Source of the DNA: Mycobacterium parascrofulaceum ATCC BAA-614
GTDB taxonomy: Bacteria > Actinomycetota > Actinomycetes > Mycobacteriales > Mycobacteriaceae
Direction: 5' to 3'
DNA length: 56,880 nucleotides
Assembly: GCF_000164135.1 (NCBI RefSeq)
Contig: NZ_GG770560.1
Coordinates: forward strand, 126,485-183,364
The position numbers and the translations under genes are program-made. The notes beneath the pieces were generated by a model. That model made no database searches and was not told the DNA's origin. It saw nothing but the letters and a program-made list of their open reading frames with translations. The stretch's first letter is position 1, and every line of letters starts with the position of its first letter. This document shows, in pieces, positions 9,133 to 21,489 of this stretch.

Positions 9133-9555
9133 GTGTCGAACCTGCGGATCCGTCAGGCCGCTGAGCTGCTCGGAGTCAGCGACGACACCGTCCGGCGATG
9201 GATCAACCAGGGATCGCTGACGGTCGGCCACGACGCCGCCGGCCGCAAGGTCATCGCCAGCGAGGATCTGGCCCGGTTCTCCCGGTCGAACGCGCCCGCC
9301 CCGCCGCCGGACCCGCTGAGTATCGGCAGCTCGGCGCGCAACCGGTTCGTCGGGCTGGTCACCAAGGTCACCAGCGACACGGTGATGACGCAGGTGGAGA
9401 TGCAGTGCGGCCCGTTCACCGTCGTCTCGCTGATGAGCACCGAGGCCGCCGAGGAGCTGCAGCTGCGGCCCGGCAGCGTCGCCGTGGCCGTCGTGAAAGC
9501 CACCACCGTGATCGTGGAGACCTCCCGGCCCAGCACGTCGATGGCGTCGGACTGA
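9133..9555 (+). CDS. HTH-TOBE (molybdate-type) DNA-binding regulator
   Basis: A 140-residue two-domain protein. Residues 1-55 form a MerR/excisionase-type helix-turn-helix (RQAAELLGVSDDTVRRWI). After a Pro-rich linker, residues 65-135 form a single TOBE/Mop domain (NRFVGLVTKVTSDTVMTQVEM). Mop-type TOBE domains bind molybdate or tungstate oxyanions, so this is probably a metal-responsive regulator. The GTG at 9133 is chosen because the HTH starts at once; the in-frame extension to 8950 is low-complexity. No molybdate transporter gene lies in the window. Target genes are unknown. Confidence 0.82.
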   Translation: MSNLRIRQAAELLGVSDDTVRRWINQGSLTVGHDAAGRKVIASEDLARFSRSNAPAPPPDPLSIGSSARNRFVGLVTKVTSDTVMTQVEMQCGPFTVVSLMSTEAAEELQLRPGSVAVAVVKATTVIVETSRPSTSMASD

Positions 9556-9689
9556 GGCCGCGCGATGCGGGTGCGCTGACGGCTGCGCGGGTGCGCTGGC
9601 GGCGCAAAAACGGCCGGATTCGCGCCCTGAGCGCACACCGGAAGCCAAGACTTCACCCGCGAGGTGCCTGCAGGGGGCGTGCAAGCGGC

Positions 9690-10513
9690 CTACAGGGTGC
9701 CCAGGTACGCGACGGCGTCCAGCATCTTCTCGCCGGCCGCCCGCAGCTCCGGAATCCCCGGGCCGGCGCGCAGCACCTCGCGGGCCACCGCGGGCAGGAG
9801 CTGCGCGGGATCCGCCCCGCCGAGCCCGGCCAGCGCCTCGGGCCGTCCGCCCTGCACGCCCAGGCCCGGCACCAGCACCGGGCCGCCCAGCGCGCTGAGG
9901 TCGGGGGCCTCGAGCACCGTCGCGCCCACCACCACGCCGACGTACCCGGGCCCGGACGGCGTCGCGGACTTGTTCACCACCGCCGCCTGGTCGACGACCA
10001 GCTGGGCGACCGTGCGGCCGTCGAACGCGGCGCGCTGCACGGTCGCGCCCTCGGGGTTCGACGTGGCCGCCAGCACGAACACGCCCCGGTCGTGCGCCGC
10101 GGCGACCTCCAGCAGCGGCCGCAGCGAGCCGAACCCCAGGTACGGCGACGCGGTCACCGCGTCGGCGGCCAGCGGCGAATCCCCCGCCCAGGCGGCGGCG
10201 TACGCCGCCATCGTCGTGCCGATGTCGCCGCGCTTGGCGTCGGCCAGCACCAGGACGCCCGCCGCGCGCAGGGCCGCGATGGTGCGTTCCAGCACCGCGA
10301 ACCCGGCCGCGCCGTAGGGCTCGAAGAACGCCACCTGGGGCTTGACGACCGCGAAACCGGAGAACGCCTCGACGCAGATGTCGCAGAAGGCGGCCAGCCC
10401 GTCGGCGGTGGTCGGCAGATCCCAGGCGCGCAGCAGCTCCGGATGCGGGTCGATGCCCACGCACAGCGGGCCGCGTTGCGCCTTGGCCTCGGCCAGCCGG
10501 AGGCCGAACCTCG

Positions 10514-10517
<4 letters not shown>
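9690..10517 (-). CDS. pyrF: Orotidine 5'-phosphate decarboxylase
   Basis: A 275-residue enzyme for the last step of UMP synthesis. The catalytic [13 protein letters not shown] motif lies near residue 93 and matches the long actinobacterial PyrF type (Mtb Rv1385, 274 aa). The start is GTG 10517-10515, which overlaps the carB stop by four bases (GTGA), so translation is probably coupled. Frames that extend further upstream are antisense or out-of-frame shadows of carB. It is the last gene of the pyr operon; 134 bp then separate it from the convergent HTH-TOBE gene. Confidence 0.96.
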
Positions 10518-13867
<3,350 letters not shown>

Positions 13868-13886
13868 TAGCACCCTCCTTCTCTGG

Positions 13887-13948
13887 CGCGAGCGACCGCG
13901 TTTGTACACCGTTTACGGCGTGTCGCCGTACAGACGCGGTCACTCGCG
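13887..13948. repeat. 62-bp imperfect inverted repeat between carA and carB
   Basis: The arms 13887-13901 and 13934-13948 (CGCGAGCGACCGCGT and ACGCGGTCACTCGCG) pair over 15 positions with one mismatch. Pairing continues inward through 13907/13928 with one wobble, giving a stem of about 21 bp. The loop contains a second ACGGCG/CGCCGT hairpin. It fills most of the only large gap in the pyr operon. Confidence 0.8.
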
Positions 13949-13958
13949 GGAGATGTTG

Positions 13959-15089
13959 TCATTGGTGGCCCGCCATCAGGTCGATGAATTGGTCGAACAG
14001 GTATTCCGCGTCGTGGGGGCCGGCGGCGGCCTCGGGGTGGTACTGCACCGAGAACGCCCGCCCGTCGGCGAGTTTGACGCCCTCGACCACCCCGTCGTTG
14101 GCGCACGTGTGGCTGACGACGGCCCGGCCGAACGGCGTGTCGAAGGACTGGCCCGCCTCGCCTTCCAGCGCGAAGCCGTGGTTCTGCGCGGTCACCGCCA
14201 CCCGGCCGGTGGCGTGGTCCATGACCGGGATGTTGATCCCGCGGTGGCCGAACACCATCTTGTAGGTGGACAGGCCCAGCGCCCGGCCCAGGATCTGGTT
14301 GCCGAAACAGATGCCGAACAGCGGGATCCCGGCGCCCAGCACCTCGCGGGTGAGCGCGACGACGTCATCGGCGGTGGCGGGGTCGCCCGGACCGTTGGAC
14401 AGGAACACGCCGTCGGGTGCGATCTCGGCGATTTCCGCGAAGCTCGTCGACGACGGCAGCACGTGGCTGCGGACCCCGCGGCGCGCGAAGTTGCGCGGGG
14501 TGTTGGTCTTGATCCCCAGGTCCAGCGCGACCACCGTGAACCTCGAAGACCCCGGCGGCCCTTCGGGTTCCACGATGTAGCGCTCCGGGGTGCTCACCTC
14601 GCCGGCGAGATCGGCGCCCAGCATGGACTGCTGCCCGCGCACCCGCTCTACCAGCTCGGCCGGGTCGGCGAGCGCCGCACCCGAGAACACCCCCGCCTTC
14701 ATCGATCCGCGGGTGCGCAGGTGGCGCACCACCGCCCGGGTGTCGATGCCGGCGATCCCGACGACGTGCTGGCGCACCAGCTCGTCCTCCAGCGTGCCGG
14801 TGGCGCGCCAATTCGACGCCCGCGGCGACGGGTCGCGCACGGCGTAGCCCGCGACCCAGATCTTGTCGCCGCGACTCTCGGCGTCCTCGTCGTTCCACCC
14901 GGTGTTGCCGATCTGCGGGGCGGTGGCCACCACGATCTGGCGGTGATAGCTGGGATCGGTCAGCGTCTCCTGGTAGCCGGACATGCCGGTGGAGAACACG
15001 GCCTCGCCGAGCGTCTGGCCGACCTTTCCGAACGCCGTTCCGGCGAAGACGCGCCCGTCCTCGAGTACCAGTAGGGCCTTATTCGTCAC
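13959..15089 (-). CDS. carA: Carbamoyl-phosphate synthase small (glutaminase) subunit
   Basis: A 376-residue subunit that supplies ammonia from glutamine to CarB; the length is identical to Mtb Rv1383. The class I amidotransferase signature [16 protein letters not shown] holds the catalytic Cys in the C-terminal half, with the His/Glu pair in [11 protein letters not shown] near the end. It starts at GTG 15089-15087, four bases inside the previous gene (GTGA overlap), which rules out the longer ORF reading. Confidence 0.97.
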   Translation of the reverse strand: MTNKALLVLEDGRVFAGTAFGKVGQTLGEAVFSTGMSGYQETLTDPSYHRQIVVATAPQIGNTGWNDEDAESRGDKIWVAGYAVRDPSPRASNWRATGTLEDELVRQHVVGIAGIDTRAVVRHLRTRGSMKAGVFSGAALADPAELVERVRGQQSMLGADLAGEVSTPERYIVEPEGPPGSSRFTVVALDLGIKTNTPRNFARRGVRSHVLPSSTSFAEIAEIAPDGVFLSNGPGDPATADDVVALTREVLGAGIPLFGICFGNQILGRALGLSTYKMVFGHRGINIPVMDHATGRVAVTAQNHGFALEGEAGQSFDTPFGRAVVSHTCANDGVVEGVKLADGRAFSVQYHPEAAAGPHDAEYLFDQFIDLMAGHQ

Positions 15090-15586
15090 GCTGCTTCCTC
15101 TTCCAGCCACTCGGCGTACTCGTCGCGGTGGTTCGCCCGAAAGCCGGTGTCGAGCTCGACGCCCGACGGCAGCCGCCACCGAATCGCCAGGATGCCGATC
15201 CGGGCCACGGCCCTGCCCCCCATGCCGCGCTCCATGCGGATATCGGTGATCGCGTCTTTGGGAATCCAAATCGGCTGGGCCCGTTGGCGTTCCACCAAGA
15301 TTCCGCCGGAGTAGCGGGTCAGCACCGCCTTGCTGCGGAAACCCAGATCACCGGCCGCGATCCGCTCCTTCCAGTCCGGCCCCATCATGGAACCGCAGTA
15401 GTGGCCGTGGGTGGTGATGATCGCCGCGCCCACCTGATCGGGCACCTCGGGCAGGTCGCCGATCAGTTCCGTCTGCCGCTGCGAGCGACGCTGCCAGCTG
15501 CGCATCATCAGCTGGATCACCACCGCGATCACCACCACCAGCACGGCCGCGAAGATGAGCGACCCCACAAGGGTCCCCGAATTCAT
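15086..15586 (-). CDS. Membrane-anchored pyr-operon protein of unknown function (Rv1382-like)
   Basis: A 166-residue protein with one N-terminal membrane helix (about 5-28, [19 protein letters not shown]) and a cytosolic domain ending in an acidic tail. The ATG at 15586-15584 overlaps the pyrC stop (ATGA) and is preferred to the GTG nine bases upstream. It corresponds to Mtb Rv1382, always wedged between pyrC and carA in mycobacteria. Its part in pyrimidine synthesis is unknown; it could tether the pathway to the membrane, but nothing in the sequence proves that. Confidence 0.88.
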   Translation of the reverse strand: MNSGTLVGSLIFAAVLVVVIAVVIQLMMRSWQRRSQRQTELIGDLPEVPDQVGAAIITTHGHYCGSMMGPDWKERIAAGDLGFRSKAVLTRYSGGILVERQRAQPIWIPKDAITDIRMERGMGGRAVARIGILAIRWRLPSGVELDTGFRANHRDEYAEWLEEEAA

Positions 15587-16887
15587 GCCGGGCACTTCCC
15601 GTCTCGAGCGGTGACCTTGCCGCGCAGCAGGGTCGCCGTCACGGTGGCGGGCAGCTCCATCGACTCGAACGGCGTGTTGGCCGACCGGCTGGCCAGACCG
15701 GACCCGGAGACGGTCCAGGTGGCGTCGGGGTCGACCACCGTCAGGTTGGCCGGCTCCCCCACCTCCAGCGGGCGGCCCTGATCGGGCAGTCCGACGATGC
15801 GCGCCGGGTTCTCACTCATCACCCGGGCGACGTCGCGCCACGCCAGCAGCCCGGGTCGAACCATCGTCTGCACCACCACCGACAGCGCGGTCTGCAGCCC
15901 GAGCATGCCGGGCCGCGCCGCGGCGAACTCCACGCACTTCTCGTGCTCGGCGTGCGGGGCGTGGTCGGTGGCCACACAGTCGATGACGCCGTCGGCCAGG
16001 GCCTGGCGCAGCGCCGCCGCGTCGGCGGATTCCCGCAGCGGCGGGTTGACGCGATTGCGCCCGTCGTAGCTGGCCAGCCTGCTGTCGTCGAGCAGCAGGT
16101 GATGCGGGGTGACCTCCGCGGTGATCGAAATCCCTTGCCCCTTGGCCCACTTCAGCAGCTCGACCGTGCCGGCGGTGGAGGCGTGGCAGATGTGGACGCG
16201 GGCGCCGGCGTCGCGGGCCAGCAGCGCGTCGCGGGCGACGATCGACTCCTCGGCGGCCCGCGGCCAGCCCGAGAGTCCCAGCCGGGCGGCGGTGGGTCCC
16301 TCGTGCGCGACGGCGCCGACGGTCAGCCGGGGTTCCTCGGCGTGCTGGGCGATGAGCACCCCCAGGCCGGTGGCGTACTCGAGGGCGCGGCGCATCACCA
16401 GCGGGTCGTGCACGCAGATGCCGTCGTCGGAGAACATCCGGACCTGCGCGGCCCCGGCCGCCATCATGCCCATCTCGGTGAGCTCGGCGCCGGCCAGCCC
16501 GACGGTGACGGCGCCGACGGGGTGGACGTCGACCAGTCCGATCTGCTGGCCGCGGTGCCAGACGTGGTCGGTGACCACGGGGCTGTCGGCGACCGGATTC
16601 GTGTTGGCCATCGCGAACACCGCGGTGTATCCGCCCAAAGCCGCAGCGGCCGAGCCGGTTTCGATGTCCTCGGCGTATTCGCGCCCGGGCTCGCGCAGGT
16701 GGGTGTGCAGGTCGACGAAGCCGGGCAGCAGCACGTGATCCGTGGCGTCGATGACGTCGGCGTCTTCGGGGATGGCGAGCCCGGGACCGATCTCGGCGAT
16801 CTGGCCTTCGAAGCCGGGGCCGCCGACCAGCACGTCGACCCGGTCACCCTCGCCGTACAACCGCACCCCGCGGATCATCACGCTCAT
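15583..16887 (-). CDS. pyrC: Dihydroorotase
   Basis: A 434-residue amidohydrolase that cyclises carbamoyl aspartate to dihydroorotate. The metal-binding [10 protein letters not shown] motif is near residue 60 and the second motif [14 protein letters not shown] is near 305, as in class I dihydroorotases. The start at 16887 overlaps the pyrB stop by four bases (ATGA), and its own stop overlaps the next gene in the same way. It matches Mtb Rv1381 closely. Confidence 0.97.
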   Translation of the reverse strand: MSVMIRGVRLYGEGDRVDVLVGGPGFEGQIAEIGPGLAIPEDADVIDATDHVLLPGFVDLHTHLREPGREYAEDIETGSAAAALGGYTAVFAMANTNPVADSPVVTDHVWHRGQQIGLVDVHPVGAVTVGLAGAELTEMGMMAAGAAQVRMFSDDGICVHDPLVMRRALEYATGLGVLIAQHAEEPRLTVGAVAHEGPTAARLGLSGWPRAAEESIVARDALLARDAGARVHICHASTAGTVELLKWAKGQGISITAEVTPHHLLLDDSRLASYDGRNRVNPPLRESADAAALRQALADGVIDCVATDHAPHAEHEKCVEFAAARPGMLGLQTALSVVVQTMVRPGLLAWRDVARVMSENPARIVGLPDQGRPLEVGEPANLTVVDPDATWTVSGSGLASRSANTPFESMELPATVTATLLRGKVTARDGKCPA

Positions 16888-17843
16888 GCCGCACCCTCAT
16901 TTCCGGCCGACTCAGCGCCGATCAGCACATGGAACAGCACCGCCATCCGCACATGTACACCGTTGGAAACCTGTTGCAGCACAGCCGATTGCGAAGAATC
17001 GGCCACCGACGACGCGATCTCCATGCCGCGCAGCATCGGACCCGGGTGCAGCACCACCGCGTGGCCGGGCAGCATCGCCTGGCGGCGATCCGAAAGCCCG
17101 AAGCGGGAGGAGTATTCGCGCACCGACGGGAAGAAGCCGCCGTTCATCCGCTCGGCCTGCACGCGCAGCATCAGCACGGCGTCGGCGGCGGGCAGCTCGG
17201 CGTCGAAGTCGCCGGAAACGGTGACCGGCCAGCCGTCGACCCCGACCGGCAGCAGCGTCGGCGGGGCGACCAACACCACCTCGGCGCCCAGGGTGTTCAG
17301 CAGCATGACGTTGGAGCGGGCGACCCGGCTGTGCAGGATGTCGCCGACGATCACGATGCGCCTGCCCTCGATGCCGCCGAGGCGCTGGCGGATGGTCAGC
17401 GCGTCGAGCAGCGCCTGCGTCGGGTGCTCGTGGGTGCCGTCGCCGGCGTTGATCACCGAGGGGCCGGCGTGGTCGTCGGCGCATGTCCAGTCGGCGAGCA
17501 GGTGGGCTGCGCCGGAGGCCGGATGGCGGATGATCAGCGCGTCGGCGCCGGCCGCACGCAGCGTCAGGGCGGTGTCGCGCAGCGACTCACCCTTGCCCAC
17601 CGACGACCCGGCCGCGCTGACGTTGACCACGTCGGCGCTCATCCACTTGCCGGCCACCTCGAACGACACCCGGGTGCGGGTGGAGTTCTCGTAGAACATG
17701 GTGATCACCGTGCGCCCGCGCAGCGTCGGCAGCTTCTTGATCTCGCGGCCCACCAACGCCTCGGCGAACCGGTCCGCGTCGTCGAGGATGGCGGTGGCCT
17801 CGTCGCGGCTGAGGTCCCCGGCGGCCAGCAGGTGACGCGTCAT
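16884..17843 (-). CDS. pyrB: Aspartate carbamoyltransferase catalytic subunit
   Basis: A 319-residue enzyme joining carbamoyl phosphate and aspartate. The carbamoyl-phosphate site STRTRVSFE is near residue 54, and [12 protein letters not shown] is near 140. No regulatory PyrI subunit is encoded nearby, as is normal for mycobacteria. The ATG at 17843 overlaps the pyrR stop by four bases. It corresponds to Mtb Rv1380. Confidence 0.97.
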   Translation of the reverse strand: MTRHLLAAGDLSRDEATAILDDADRFAEALVGREIKKLPTLRGRTVITMFYENSTRTRVSFEVAGKWMSADVVNVSAAGSSVGKGESLRDTALTLRAAGADALIIRHPASGAAHLLADWTCADDHAGPSVINAGDGTHEHPTQALLDALTIRQRLGGIEGRRIVIVGDILHSRVARSNVMLLNTLGAEVVLVAPPTLLPVGVDGWPVTVSGDFDAELPAADAVLMLRVQAERMNGGFFPSVREYSSRFGLSDRRQAMLPGHAVVLHPGPMLRGMEIASSVADSSQSAVLQQVSNGVHVRMAVLFHVLIGAESAGNEGAA

Positions 17844-18412
17844 CGCGAGATCACCACCCCGTCGCGCCCGTCCTGCTCGCCGAGCAGCACGTGCACGCTC
17901 TCGCTGCGGGAGGTGGGCACGTTCTTGCCGACGTAGTCGGCGCGCAGTGGCAACTCGCGGTGGCCCCGGTCGACCAGCACCGCCAGCTGCACCGCCCGCG
18001 GGCGACCGACGTCGCGCAGCGCGTCCAGCGCCGAGCGCACGGAGCGCCCGGAGTAGAGCACGTCGTCGACGAGGATCACCAGCGCGTCGTCGATGCCGCC
18101 GGCCGGGATCGAGGTGGCCTCCAGCGGCCGCGGCGGTTTCTGCATCAGGTCGTCGCGGTAGAGGGTGATGTCCAGACCGCCGTGGCCGACCTCCACGCCG
18201 CTGAACTCGGCGATGTGGGTGGCCAGCCGCTCGGCCAGGATCACGCCGCGGGTAGGGATGCCCAACAGCACCACCCGGGGGGCGTCGGGCCCGTCCAGAG
18301 CGGTCTTTTCGATGATCTGATGCGCGATGCGGGAAATGGTGCGACCGACGTCGGCCGCCGACATCAGTTCCCGGGACCCACGGCCTGAGCCGCTGTCGTC
18401 CACAGCACCCAT
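17840..18412 (-). CDS. pyrR: PyrR, RNA-binding pyr operon regulator / uracil phosphoribosyltransferase
   Basis: A 190-residue PyrR of the PRTase fold with the PRPP-binding motif [13 protein letters not shown] near 105-117. It senses uridine nucleotides and binds pyr mRNA; in M. smegmatis it represses translation. The start is the ATG at 18412-18410, giving MGAVDDSG then [17 protein letters not shown] as in Mtb Rv1379. AAGGAGG lies 11 bases upstream. The longer ORF reaching 18529 runs through the promoter and leader and is not coding. First gene of the pyr operon. Confidence 0.95.
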   Translation of the reverse strand: MGAVDDSGSGRGSRELMSAADVGRTISRIAHQIIEKTALDGPDAPRVVLLGIPTRGVILAERLATHIAEFSGVEVGHGGLDITLYRDDLMQKPPRPLEATSIPAGGIDDALVILVDDVLYSGRSVRSALDALRDVGRPRAVQLAVLVDRGHRELPLRADYVGKNVPTSRSESVHVLLGEQDGRDGVVISR

Positions 18413-18423
18413 GCGAGACTTGA

Positions 18424-18450
18424 CCTCCTTCTCCGCCTCGCCGGACGGAT
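18424..18450 (-). promoter_or_regulatory. PyrR-binding RNA hairpin next to the pyrR Shine-Dalgarno
   Basis: On the mRNA strand 18446-18435 reads GTCCGGCGAGGC, which fits the core UCCNGNGAGGY of known PyrR-binding loops. Flanking bases form a stem (UCCG, bulged U, CC paired with GG, CGGA) around the loop GGCGA. The AAGGAGG ribosome-binding site (18430-18424) begins only three or four bases after the hairpin. This arrangement would let PyrR control translation of the whole overlapping operon. Confidence 0.7.
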
Positions 18451-18475
18451 CGTTAAAGGATGTCGACTGCCCGGC

Positions 18476-18481
18476 AGCGTA
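18476..18481 (-). promoter_or_regulatory. Probable -10 of the pyr operon
   Basis: The reverse strand reads TACGCT, matching the mycobacterial -10 pattern TANNNT. It lies 64 bp upstream of the pyrR ATG and 30 bp upstream of the PyrR hairpin, so transcription would start just before the leader. No clear -35 is seen. Confidence 0.45.
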
Positions 18482-18583
18482 GCACCTCCTCGGGGAGCGC
18501 CGGCGGGAGGCACGGGCGGGCGGCGCCACCGATCGACCGGACCGTCGGCGGCCACGGGTCGAGCCTTCAGCGCGCGGCCGCCC

Positions 18584-19012
18584 CTAGGTGCACGGATATT
18601 GCCCGTTGAGCAGACAATTCGACGGCGGTGAGAAGGAGCCGGTCAGCACGCCACGGAGACCACCGGTGGCCGATCCACCGGGTGCGATGCTGCGATTCCA
18701 GTTCGCGGGGGTGAGCACGTAGTGGGTGCCCGATTGGGTGATGGCGCTGTTCCACGTGTGCAGCACGGATTGTCCCGCCGGCATGTCGAAGTCCAGCCGC
18801 CAATCGGTGAGCGGCACCGTGCTCAGGTTGGTGACGGTGAAGTTGGCGATGAAACCGGTCTGCCAGGCATGTTCGACCGCCAACGTCGCCCTGGCCGCGG
18901 CCGCATGAGCTACCGGGCTGACGGCGAATCCGAGGACGACGACTATCAGGGCCGACACCGCGACGTGAAGCGCTGTGCGCCAGCGCTTCACGCGATCGTC
19001 CGGTTCGGCCAT
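18584..19012 (-). CDS. Small secreted carbohydrate-binding (CBM2) protein, Rv1987-like
   Basis: A 142-residue exported protein. A basic N-terminus (VKRWRT) and hydrophobic core (15-33) form a signal peptide, probably cleaved after AHA at 37. The rest is one family-2 carbohydrate-binding module with conserved Trp at about 50, 71, 87 and 105 and the ending NGQYPCT. It is very like Mtb Rv1987, often annotated as a possible chitinase. There is no catalytic domain, so it can bind a polysaccharide but not cut it. ATG 19012 is chosen over upstream starts because the signal peptide then begins normally. In Mtb the homolog sits in a different, foreign-looking region. Confidence 0.85.
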   Translation of the reverse strand: MAEPDDRVKRWRTALHVAVSALIVVVLGFAVSPVAHAAAARATLAVEHAWQTGFIANFTVTNLSTVPLTDWRLDFDMPAGQSVLHTWNSAITQSGTHYVLTPANWNRSIAPGGSATGGLRGVLTGSFSPPSNCLLNGQYPCT

Positions 19013-19162
19013 GCGGCCAACAGTAAAACCGGACCGGCGAGATCGGCGCCCGCATCGCGGGCACGCTGCCGTACCTTTGCCCAACCGAAACCGTCATGAA
19101 ATTTTGGCCTCGCCCCAACGTCGCTGACCGGCCGATTCACGGCGTCAACGCCCTCGAGCGCG

Positions 19163-19840
19163 GTGGACGCTACCCTGGCGGAAATGACCGGCTCGGGATT
19201 CTCGGGATTGCAGCGGATGGACTTCGACGCGCTCTACCGCGGCGAGAGCCCCGGCGAGGGGATCCCGCCGATGGCCACGCCGCCGTGGGATACCAAGGCA
19301 CCCAAGGACAGTGTCGTCGCGTGGCATGGCGGCGGCTGGGTCCACGGCGACGTCCTGGACATCGGCTGCGGGCTCGGCGACAACGCGATCTACCTGGCGC
19401 GAAACGGGTTCCGGGTCACCGGGCTCGACATCTCGGCCACCGCGCTGGTCACCGCCCAGCGGCGGGCGCACGAGGCCGGGGCGGACGTGACGTTCGCGGT
19501 GGCCGACGCCACCAAACTGGAGGGATTCACCGACGCGTTCGACACGGTGATCGACAGCGGCATGTTCCACTGCCTCGACGACGACGGCAAGCGCAGCTAC
19601 GCCGCGGCGGTGCACCGGGCGACCAGGCCCGGCGCGACGCTGTTGATCAGCTGCTTCTCCGACGCCAATGGCCCCGACGAGCGATGGCCGCGGCCGTCGG
19701 TGTCCGAGCAGACGCTGCGCGACGTGCTCGGGGGCGCGGCCTGGGACATCGAATCGCTGGAGCCCGCCACGATGCGTCGCGAGGTGGACGGCGCGCAGGT
19801 GGAGATGGCGTTCTGGTCCGTGCGGGCGCGGCGGCGCTGA
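19163..19840 (+). CDS. Class I SAM-dependent methyltransferase (Rv1377c-like)
   Basis: A 225-residue Rossmann-fold methyltransferase. The SAM motif I VLDIGCGLGDNAIYLA lies near 63-78, followed by the acidic strand VTGLDIS. The substrate is unknown. It starts at GTG 19163 or the in-frame ATG at 19184. The position two genes from pyrR and the sequence fit Mtb Rv1377c, also annotated only as a transferase. In Mtb Rv1378c lies between; here the CBM2 gene occupies that place. Confidence 0.82.
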   Translation: MDATLAEMTGSGFSGLQRMDFDALYRGESPGEGIPPMATPPWDTKAPKDSVVAWHGGGWVHGDVLDIGCGLGDNAIYLARNGFRVTGLDISATALVTAQRRAHEAGADVTFAVADATKLEGFTDAFDTVIDSGMFHCLDDDGKRSYAAAVHRATRPGATLLISCFSDANGPDERWPRPSVSEQTLRDVLGGAAWDIESLEPATMRREVDGAQVEMAFWSVRARRR

Positions 19841-19888
19841 TCCGGCCCGGGTGGTCGGGCGTCGCGGAGAAGACAGTACGTTCGAACC

Positions 19889-20239
19889 GTGAGCGAGGAG
19901 TTCTTCGTCACCCGCCGCGATGCCGGTGACGCGGTGGTGTTGCAGGTCAACGGGGTGGTGGACATCATCACCGCGCCCTCGCTCGCCACGCACATCGACG
20001 TCGCCCTGTCCGGCACGCCCGCGGTGCTGGTCATCGACCTCACCGAGGTGGATTTCCTGTCCTCCGCCGGCATCACCGTGCTGGTCGAGGTGCATCGCCT
20101 GACCGAGAACAGCCCGACCTCGCTGCGGGTGGCGGCCGACGGTTCGGCCACCAGCCGGCCGCTGCGCATCGTGGGCCTCGACGAGTTCATCGACCTCTAT
20201 CCCACCGTCGCCGAGGCGCTGGACGGGCGACAGTCCTAG
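19889..20239 (+). CDS. STAS-domain anti-sigma-factor antagonist
   Basis: A 116-residue single STAS domain. The core VIDLTEVDFLSSAGITVLVEV places the expected phosphorylatable Ser at 58 or 59. Such proteins release sigma factors by binding anti-sigma kinases. It resembles the mycobacterial RsfB/Rv1904 type more than RsfA. It starts at GTG 19889, and the next gene begins one base after its stop, implying co-transcription with the serine hydrolase and acetyltransferase. No anti-sigma kinase or sigma gene lies nearby. Confidence 0.85.
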   Translation: MSEEFFVTRRDAGDAVVLQVNGVVDIITAPSLATHIDVALSGTPAVLVIDLTEVDFLSSAGITVLVEVHRLTENSPTSLRVAADGSATSRPLRIVGLDEFIDLYPTVAEALDGRQS

Positions 20240-20240
20240 C

Positions 20241-21488
20241 GTGACGATCGCGCGGCCCGGGCACGACGCTAACCTCAATCGGGTGAATCTCGACGTCAAT
20301 GGCGCCTCCATCCGCGAAGTGTGCGACGCGGGCCTGCTCGCCGGTGCGCTGACGATGGTGTGGCAGCGCGGAGAAGTGCTGCAGGTCAACGAAATCGGTC
20401 ATCGCGACGTGGACGCCGGCCTGCCGATGCGGCGCGACACGCTGTTCCGGATCGCCTCGATGACCAAGCCGGTCACCGTGGCGGCGGTGATGAGCCTGGT
20501 CGACGAGGGCAAGCTCACGCTGAAGGACCCGGTGGTGCGCTGGGCGCCGGAGCTGGCCGACCTGCGGGTGCTCGACGACCCGCACGGCCCGTTGGACCGG
20601 ACGCACCCGGTGCGGCGCGCCATCCTGATCGAGGACCTGCTCACCCACACCAGCGGCCTGGCCTACGGCTTCTCGGTCTCCGGGCCGATCGCCAAGGCCT
20701 ACATCCGGCTGCCGTTCAACCAGGGCCCGGACGCCTGGCTGGCCGAGCTGGCCAAGCTGCCGCTGGTGCATCAGCCCGGCGACCGGCTCACCTACAGCCA
20801 CTCCATCGACCTGCTGGGCGTCATCGCGGCACGCATCGAGGGCAAGCCGTTCCACGAGGTGCTCGACGAACGCGTGCTGGGCCCGGTGGGCATGCCCGAC
20901 ACCGGGTTCTTCGTGTCCCCCGAGGCGCGCCGCCGCGCCGCGACGATGTACCGGCTCGACGACCGGGGCCGGCTGCACCACGACGTGATGGGGCCGCCGC
21001 ACATCACGCCGCCCTCGTTCCCCAACGCGGGCGGCGGGCTGTGGTCGACCGCCGACGACTACCTGCGGTTCGTGCGGATGCTGCTCGGCGACGGGACGAT
21101 CGACGGGGTGCGCGTGTTGTCGCCGGAGTCCGCCCGCCTGATGCGCACCGACCGGCTGACGGACGAACAGAAGCGGCACCACTTCCTCGGGGCGCCGTAC
21201 TGGGTGGGCCGCGGCTTCGGCCTGAACCTGTCGGTGGTGACCGACCCCGCCAGGAGCGCGCCGCTGTTCGGGCCGGGCGGGATCGGGACGTTCAGCTGGC
21301 CGGGCGCCTACGGGACGTGGTGGCAGGCCGACCCGGGCGCCGATCTGGTCCTGATCTACCTGGTGCAGAACATGCCCGACATGTCCGCGGACGTGGCGGC
21401 GGCCGTCGCCGGCAACACCTCGCTGGCGAAACTCCAATCCGCGCAACCGAAATTCGTCCGCCGCACCTATCAAGCGCTCGGCCTCTGA
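20241..21488 (+). CDS. Beta-lactamase-fold serine hydrolase (class C / EstB-like)
   Basis: A 415-residue serine hydrolase. The catalytic SxxK motif is S73-M-T-K76, and a Tyr motif of YSHS type near 190 supplies the general base. No signal peptide is present, so it is probably a cytosolic esterase rather than a secreted beta-lactamase. Mycobacteria have several such EstB-like paralogs (lipL, lipP, lipD and others). GTG 20241 lies one base after the STAS gene; an alternative start is GTG 20283. The GNAT gene follows at once. Confidence 0.85.
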   Translation: MTIARPGHDANLNRVNLDVNGASIREVCDAGLLAGALTMVWQRGEVLQVNEIGHRDVDAGLPMRRDTLFRIASMTKPVTVAAVMSLVDEGKLTLKDPVVRWAPELADLRVLDDPHGPLDRTHPVRRAILIEDLLTHTSGLAYGFSVSGPIAKAYIRLPFNQGPDAWLAELAKLPLVHQPGDRLTYSHSIDLLGVIAARIEGKPFHEVLDERVLGPVGMPDTGFFVSPEARRRAATMYRLDDRGRLHHDVMGPPHITPPSFPNAGGGLWSTADDYLRFVRMLLGDGTIDGVRVLSPESARLMRTDRLTDEQKRHHFLGAPYWVGRGFGLNLSVVTDPARSAPLFGPGGIGTFSWPGAYGTWWQADPGADLVLIYLVQNMPDMSADVAAAVAGNTSLAKLQSAQPKFVRRTYQALGL

Positions 21489-21489
21489 C

